Assembly (NCBI GenBank): GCA_937860055.1
Contig: CALMBO010000028.1
Span: 85,881 to 149,880, forward strand
Reading direction: 5' to 3'
Source: an uncultured Verrucomicrobiota bacterium
Lineage (GTDB): Bacteria; Verrucomicrobiota; Kiritimatiellia; CAIQIC01; Lenti-01
DNA length: 64,000 nucleotides
The notes beneath the pieces are model-generated. The model made no database searches. It saw nothing but the letters and a program-made list of their open reading frames with translations, and had not been told where the DNA came from. Both the position numbers and the translations under genes were made by a program. Below are positions 59,673-64,000 of this stretch, piece after piece. Each line of letters starts with the position of its first letter. The stretch's first letter is position 1.

Positions 59673-60878
59673 ATGCCCATAGCCAAGGAATTTCCAATTC
59701 GCCGATGGGGAATGTTCCTCGTCGTCTCCGTCTTCCTGGGATTTTCCGCCGGCTGCGCCACAACCCCCTCCGGACGCGGAGGGGAAAACCGCCGGGCCCT
59801 GCGCTCCATCCCCGAAATCCCCGCGGCCCCGCTCCGGGCCGACCAGGCCGTCGTCGCCGCCTTTTTCGCCGCCAACGGAATCCCCCTTTCCGATCGGCAG
59901 ATCGAGCAGATCAGCCCCCTTTCCTCCCCCCAGGGCCGGTTCGACCGAAACGCCATTCGCACCATCGCCGCCAAGAAGGACCGCCTCCTGATGGTCGTCA
60001 AGGCCGACGAGCGCTTCCTCTGGGAGAACCTCGGCAACAACCTGCTCCTCCTGGTTCTCCTGCCGCCGGACATCCACTACAGCCCCGCCACCACCGCCGC
60101 CATTCCCGTCGCCTGGGATCGCCAGGAACACGTCATCGAGCTTCTCGACGGCAACGGCGAAATCCAAACCGTCCCGGAAGAGGTCTTTTTCGCCCGGCGC
60201 GCCCCCCTCAAGCACGCCGCCCTCTGTCTGGTCAAGCCCGGCAAGCTCTCCCGCTTCGAACCCACCCGCGAGCAAAAACTCCTCCTGGCCGACTTCTGGT
60301 TCGACCAGGGCTTCTACCGCCGCGCGGAGGCCACCTACAACGCCATTCAGGAGGAAGCCCCCTCCGGCGATGTCGATGTCGACGCCCTCGTCGGCAAGGG
60401 CAACATCCTGGTCCGCAAGGGACGCTTTCCGGAGGCCATCCCCGTCTTCCGCGAGGCCCTCGCCCTCGAACCCGACAATCCCCGGATCCTCAACAATCTC
60501 GCCTTCTGCATGCTCAACGGGGGCGGAGAACTCATGGTCGCCCTCCGCCACGCCGCCAAGGCCAACCGGCTCGATCCCGACAATCCCGTCATCCTCGAAA
60601 CCCTCGGCAGCATCAACCTCCGCATGGGCGACGCCCCCGCCGCCGCCAAATACCTCGAACAGGCCTGGGCCCACGCCCTCAAGCGCCCCCCCGAAATCCA
60701 GATCGCCATCATGGACCAGCTCGTCCGCGCCTGGATCGCCGCCGACCGCATGGACCTTGCCTGGCAGGTCGCCGAATACCGCCACCGAGCCTTTCCCGAA
60801 TACCGGGTCCCCAAGGACATCCTCCTGGCTTTCCCCGCCCTCCGCCGCCCCGCCGAACCCCTTCCCGAAAAAAAGTAA
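59673..60878 (+). CDS. Lipoprotein with degenerate C39-like domain and TPR repeats
   Basis: A 401-aa lipoprotein (lipobox SAGC near residue 28). Residues about 55-195 have the layout of the C39-like peptidase domain of the PA2778 family (helix, a strand LLLLVLLPPDIHY, then VAWDRQEHVIELLDG and EVFFARRA), but the expected catalytic Cys and His positions are not cysteine or histidine-aromatic. Residues about 210-390 are TPR repeats (NNLAFCMLNGGGELMVALRHA, VILETLGSINLRMGDAPAAA split). Probably a non-catalytic scaffold; moderate certainty. Confidence 0.68.
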   Translation: MPIAKEFPIRRWGMFLVVSVFLGFSAGCATTPSGRGGENRRALRSIPEIPAAPLRADQAVVAAFFAANGIPLSDRQIEQISPLSSPQGRFDRNAIRTIAAKKDRLLMVVKADERFLWENLGNNLLLLVLLPPDIHYSPATTAAIPVAWDRQEHVIELLDGNGEIQTVPEEVFFARRAPLKHAALCLVKPGKLSRFEPTREQKLLLADFWFDQGFYRRAEATYNAIQEEAPSGDVDVDALVGKGNILVRKGRFPEAIPVFREALALEPDNPRILNNLAFCMLNGGGELMVALRHAAKANRLDPDNPVILETLGSINLRMGDAPAAAKYLEQAWAHALKRPPEIQIAIMDQLVRAWIAADRMDLAWQVAEYRHRAFPEYRVPKDILLAFPALRRPAEPLPEKK

Positions 60879-60896
60879 AAAAACGCCAATGAGGGG

Positions 60897-60925
60897 TTGA
60901 CACCCCCCCCGGTTTCGCATATATT
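60897..60925 (+). promoter_or_regulatory. Strong promoter of the candidate small RNA
   Basis: Consensus TTGACA, 17-bp spacer beginning with eight C's, TATATT. It is the best sigma70-type match in the window and has no coding gene downstream. Confidence 0.75.
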
Positions 60926-60931
60926 GCGCTC

Positions 60932-61105
60932 ACAAATCGGGGAACAAGGGTTTCTCGACTGATCTTTCGAAACACGATTTTAACAACTTGCTGCTAACCA
61001 CGCAGCAAGCAGATGGGACTACGGAGATCCCCCCATACTCCGCCCGTCTGCATTCATCCGTGCCAGGCTACCCCCCCCCGATAATGCCTGGCACGGACCT
61101 TTTTT
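60932..61105 (+). ncRNA. Candidate structured small RNA with C-rich loops
   Basis: A non-coding interval of about 174 nt between a consensus promoter and a strong terminator. Predicted hairpins: AAATCG/CGATTT with inner GTTTC/GAAAC near the 5' end; an 8-bp perfect stem (60987-60994 with 61002-61009, loop TAACCAC); a stem at 61010-61050 (CAGATGGG/CCCGTCTG and CGGAG/CTCCG) with a loop containing six C's; and the terminator hairpin with nine C's in its loop. It does not look like tmRNA, RNase P RNA or SRP RNA. The C-rich loops could pair with ribosome-binding sites. Confidence 0.7.
61058..61105 (+). terminator. Terminator of the candidate small RNA
   Basis: A perfect 11-bp stem (arms 61058-61068 and 61086-61096) with a 17-nt C-rich loop, followed closely by six T's. 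Confidence 0.9.
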
Positions 61106-61336
61106 GCCCAAATTCAGCCCTTGTCGTCCAACAATGCACAAGGCACCGCATAATCCCCGGCGCCATCCATCGACCCTTCTTGTTTGGTTATGATTATTTC
61201 CGATGGAATGGAGCCCTTCTTCCCGCCCGCGTCGGCGAACGGTGTGGAAGAAGTTTTGATTCAGCGCAAAGCCTAGCGCATTTCAATGTTTGGGGAGCCG
61301 GCGGCCTTCGATGGCGGCCGGGCTCCCTCTCCCGCC

Positions 61337-62242
61337 CTACAGCGCCGCCGGATACTCGCCCCCGGCCACCAGCTCGCGGATCGACGCCTGCACCGTCGCC
61401 TTGTCCTCGCGATACGTCACCCCAAACCAGCGCGATGTCGTGTCCAGCACCTTCACCGTCCCCCGCCCCGACCGGATCAGGCCATCCACCACCGACGGTA
61501 TCGTGAATTCCTTCTTCGGCGAACTCCCTCCATCCCCCTTCAGGAACTGTTCGAACGCCGTGTCCAGTTCGCCGAACACCGACGGCATGAAGCCCCAGCA
61601 ATTCATCGATACCGGCTCCCCGCCCGTCAGCGCCGTGGCCACTCCGCCTTCCGGCTCGTCCCACAGCGTTCCGTCCGCATGCCGCGTGATCTTCGTGCGC
61701 TCCTGGATCCCCGTCAGCAGCCGGTCCTTCCCGCACAGGCATACCCCCCGGCTCACGCTCCCGTGCTCGGACAGCGTCTGCCCCAGCCGGAACGCCACCA
61801 TGCAATGCCCCGCCGGATTTTTTTCCTGCGTCAAATGGCCCGCCAGCGCCCGGAACGACGCCGCGCCATAGAAATCGTCGGCATTGATCGCCGCGAAGGG
61901 CCCGTGGATCTCGTGCCGCCCCGCGCGGATGGCATGCGCCGTCCCCCACGGCTTGGCTCGATCCGCCGGCACCGCAAACCCTGCCGGCACGTCCGCCAGC
62001 TCCTGGAACGCGTACGCGCACGGGATCCGCTTTTCCCATTTCGCCCCCACCACCTCCCGGAACGCCGCCTCGATGTCCCGCCGGATCACGAAGACAACGC
62101 GCCCGAACCCCGCCCGTTGCGCGTCGAAGATCGAATAGTCCAGCACGATCTCCCCCGACGGCCCCACGGGATCCATCTGCTTCAATCCACCATAGCGGCT
62201 GCCCATCCCGGCGGCCAAGATCAACAAGGTCGGCTTTTCCAT
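61337..62242 (-). CDS. Sugar nucleotidyltransferase family protein
   Basis: A 301-aa NTP_transferase. The nucleotide loop LAAGMGSRYGGLKQ (9-22) includes the usual G-x-G-x-R; the metal-binding Asp is in FAAINADDFYG. It probably activates a sugar phosphate; substrate not clear. A GTG three codons upstream is possible, but a -10 box ends 7 nt before the ATG at 62242. The 230-bp gap between it and the small RNA holds no supported feature. Confidence 0.82.
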   Translation of the reverse strand: MEKPTLLILAAGMGSRYGGLKQMDPVGPSGEIVLDYSIFDAQRAGFGRVVFVIRRDIEAAFREVVGAKWEKRIPCAYAFQELADVPAGFAVPADRAKPWGTAHAIRAGRHEIHGPFAAINADDFYGAASFRALAGHLTQEKNPAGHCMVAFRLGQTLSEHGSVSRGVCLCGKDRLLTGIQERTKITRHADGTLWDEPEGGVATALTGGEPVSMNCWGFMPSVFGELDTAFEQFLKGDGGSSPKKEFTIPSVVDGLIRSGRGTVKVLDTTSRWFGVTYREDKATVQASIRELVAGGEYPAAL

Positions 62243-62249
62243 GCGCGCC

Positions 62250-62279
62250 ACCCTACCACGCGCCCCCCTCCCCGGGAAA
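62250..62279 (-). promoter_or_regulatory. Promoter of the nucleotidyltransferase gene, probably leaderless
   Basis: Minus strand: TTTCCC, 18-bp spacer, extended -10 TGG-TAGGGT, then 7 nt to the ATG. Confidence 0.4.
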
Positions 62280-62342
62280 ATCTTTTCCGGCGCCTCCGCC
62301 GTTGTGGTATCTTCGGATCAAACTTCATCCAAGGAGCAACCC

Positions 62343-63092
62343 ATGAACGTCCCGATCCGCCTCCTCGCCGCCGCCGGCCTCGTCCTCGCCTGCGCCCTCT
62401 CCGTCCCCGCCCAGGGTCCCGACACCCAGCCGCAGGGCGCCTCCCAGCCCTGGATGCAGTTCGAAAAGCAGCTTGGCCTCCAGACCACCTACTCCTGCGA
62501 CATGGTCATGCAGTCCATGGGCATGAGCATGAATTCCCGCATCGTCCGCGACGGCGGCAAAACCCGCAGCGAAATGACCATGCCCTTCATGAACATCCCC
62601 ATGGTCGTCATCGACGTTCCCCAGGGCGGCAAATCCGCCTCCTACACCCTCTTCCCCGCCAAGAAGAAGTATGTCCTCAACGACAGCGAGGCCGCCGCCG
62701 CCATGGTCGAAGCCGCCGCCGCTTCCATGCCCAAGATCGAGGACCTCGGCACCGAAACCTACGAGGGCGAGACCTGCCTCAAGCGCCGCGTCACCATGGT
62801 CCAGGACGGCGTCCGCAGCGACATGACCATGCTCCTCTCCCCCCGCCAGAAGAACATGCCGGTCAAGATGACCGCCACCACCTCCGCCCCCATGGCCCCC
62901 GGCCAGCCCGCCATGCCCGTCCAGTCCGCCATCCTCTTCAAGAACTACAGCTTCTCCACCCCCGATCCCGCCCTCTTCGCCATCCCCTCCGACTATGTCC
63001 AGGCCGCCAGCATGCAGGAAATCATGATGGAAGGCATGGACCTCGGCGCCATGATGCAGCAATTGCAGCAGATGCAGCCGCCGGAAGAATAA
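62343..63092 (+). CDS. Secreted DUF4412-like protein
   Basis: A 249-aa exported protein (signal MNVPIRLLAAAGLVLACALSVPAQ). The body has the half-barrel pattern of DUF4412/LolA-like proteins: MNSRIVRDGGKTRSEMTM, VVIDVPQGGKSASYTLFPAKKKYVLND in blocks, ETCLKRRVTM. The C-terminus is rich in Met and Gln (MMQQLQQMQ). AAGGAG precedes the ATG. Function unknown; a lipid or metal role is speculative. Confidence 0.75.
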   Translation: MNVPIRLLAAAGLVLACALSVPAQGPDTQPQGASQPWMQFEKQLGLQTTYSCDMVMQSMGMSMNSRIVRDGGKTRSEMTMPFMNIPMVVIDVPQGGKSASYTLFPAKKKYVLNDSEAAAAMVEAAAASMPKIEDLGTETYEGETCLKRRVTMVQDGVRSDMTMLLSPRQKNMPVKMTATTSAPMAPGQPAMPVQSAILFKNYSFSTPDPALFAIPSDYVQAASMQEIMMEGMDLGAMMQQLQQMQPPEE

Positions 63093-63175
63093 GTTGCCGG
63101 AGCCCGGACCCCCATGGCCTTGCGCCGTGGGTGAACAAGGTGGGAGGCCGCGCGCGGCGTCCCTGCCTGTTTTTC

Positions 63176-63976
63176 CTAATACACTTCCGGCACGAAGTGC
63201 TGGTCCGTGATCGGCGGCCGCACGTACCCCTTCCGCTTCTGCCGCGGCGGCAGCTCGATCTTCTCCGGCGTCAGGTCCTTGTACGGGATCTGGCTCAGCA
63301 GGTGGTGGATGCAGTTCAGCCGCGCCTTCTTCTTGTTGTCCGCGTTCACCACGTTCCACGGCGCCTGCGGAATGTCGCACACCTCGAACATCTTGTCCTT
63401 CGCCTTGGAATAATCCACCCACCGCGCCCGCGACTCCAGGTCCATCGGGCTCAGCTTCCAGCGCTTCGTCGGATCGCCGATCCTCGCCCGGAACCGCTTC
63501 TCCTGCTCCTCGTCCGACACCGAGAACCAGTACTTGATCAGGATGATCCCCGACCGCACCAGCATCCGCTCGAACTCCGGGCACGACCGCAGGAATTCCT
63601 GGTATTCGTCCTCCGTGCAGAATCCCATCACGTGCTCCACCCCGGACCGGTTGTACCAGCTGCGGTCGAACAGCACCATCTCCCCCGCCGCCGGCAGATG
63701 CGGCACGTAGCGCTGGAAATACCACTGCGTCTTCTCCTTGTCCGTCGGCGTGCCCAGGGCCACCACCCGGCAGATGCGGGGATTCAGGCACTCCGTGATC
63801 CGCTTGATCGCCCCGCCCTTCCCCGCCGCGTCGCGCCCCTCGAAGATCGCCACCACCCGCAGCCCCTTCTGCTTGATCCATTCCTGCAGCTTCACCAGCT
63901 CCACCTGCAGCTTCGCCAGCTCCTTCTCGTACTTGAGCTTTTTCTCCTTCTTCCCCTCGTCCTTTTTCGCCTTCAT
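63176..63976 (-). CDS. ppk2: Polyphosphate kinase 2
   Basis: PPK2 (266 aa) transfers phosphate between polyphosphate and nucleotides. Walker A GRDAAGKGG (47-55), Walker B FDRSWYNR (103-110) and the lid region EEQEKRFRARIGDPTKRWKLSPMD are family-typical, as is the WNVVNADNKKKARLN block. The N-terminus is a Lys-rich coiled segment. GGAGGAG precedes the ATG. Confidence 0.95.
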   Translation of the reverse strand: MKAKKDEGKKEKKLKYEKELAKLQVELVKLQEWIKQKGLRVVAIFEGRDAAGKGGAIKRITECLNPRICRVVALGTPTDKEKTQWYFQRYVPHLPAAGEMVLFDRSWYNRSGVEHVMGFCTEDEYQEFLRSCPEFERMLVRSGIILIKYWFSVSDEEQEKRFRARIGDPTKRWKLSPMDLESRARWVDYSKAKDKMFEVCDIPQAPWNVVNADNKKKARLNCIHHLLSQIPYKDLTPEKIELPPRQKRKGYVRPPITDQHFVPEVY

Positions 63977-64000
63977 GCGCTGCTCCTCCGCGGCGTCCGC

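Noticed and set aside
61293..61327. GC-rich hairpin after the nucleotidyltransferase considered as its terminator
   Set aside because: The stem has two bulged C's and the following minus-strand sequence is CCAAACATTG with no T-run.

Overview
The window is GC-rich DNA from a Gram-negative (diderm) bacterium, most likely of the PVC superphylum (Verrucomicrobiota or Kiritimatiellota). The evidence is a complete LPS/outer-membrane gene set (kdsA, lptC, lptA, lptB, hldD, two LpxL-type acyltransferases, bamA, mla genes), HPr kinase with HPr and enzyme I in a diderm, a Cas12b resembling my memory of the long Opitutaceae form, and phased intergenic palindromes. The lineage call is inference; no rRNA is present. 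The plus strand is C-rich throughout, and most housekeeping genes lie on the minus strand.

Layout. 1-4152: the edge of a type V-B CRISPR-Cas locus (start of a cas4-cas1 fusion, complete cas12b); no array lies inside the window. 4.2-8.2 kb: metallopeptidase, queA, D-Ala-D-Ala carboxypeptidase, metK. 8.25-15.4 kb: minus-strand run hldD-kdsA-lptC-lptA-lptB-hpf-hprK-ptsH-ptsI, linking Kdo/heptose and LPS export to PTS-type regulation. 15.5-18.4 kb: HAD phosphatase, MazG-like protein and two lipid A-type acyltransferases. 18.5-20.3 kb: thioredoxin-like lipoprotein, folE and a secreted hypothetical. 20.5-28.3 kb: tRNA-Gln-prs-rplY-pth-rpsF-ssb-rpsR-rplI-dnaB-bamA. 28.6-33.6 kb: radical SAM protein, GT4 glycosyltransferase, TIGR03790-like protein, methyltransferase. 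33.7-41.0 kb: a tightly packed six-gene biosynthetic operon (three radical SAM enzymes, two acetyltransferase-like proteins, a GH3-type adenylating enzyme) bounded by a perfect 51-bp direct repeat derived from the 3' end of the neighbouring prenyl synthase gene. 41.1-49.7 kb: prenyl synthase, flavodoxin, Mla lipid transport operon with an unusual repeat protein, hydantoinase, panD, tsaB. 49.8-53.6 kb: pabB-pabC fusion, an AT-rich palindromic patch, a small membrane protein, deoxyinosine glycosylase, and msrB interrupted by UAG. 53.6-59.2 kb: cdaA-cdaR-TPR-YdjY, then trmB, a FAH-family protein and rnhC. 59.3-64 kb: two lipoproteins, a strong candidate structured small RNA, sugar nucleotidyltransferase, secreted DUF4412-like protein and PPK2.

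Three genome-level patterns recur. First, palindromic sites (TTTTCCA-N5-TGGAAAA type) occur in clusters with 31- or 22-bp periods, close to whole helical turns. Second, at least fourteen genes have a sigma70-like promoter whose -10 box ends only 6-9 nt before the start codon, implying leaderless mRNAs; this pattern also decided several starts. Third, the candidate sRNA at about 60932-61105 has C-rich loops.

The best candidates for something undescribed are the repeat-bounded radical SAM/GH3 operon, the C-loop RNA, and the phased palindromes. All calls are by eye from the sequence; no database search was run.
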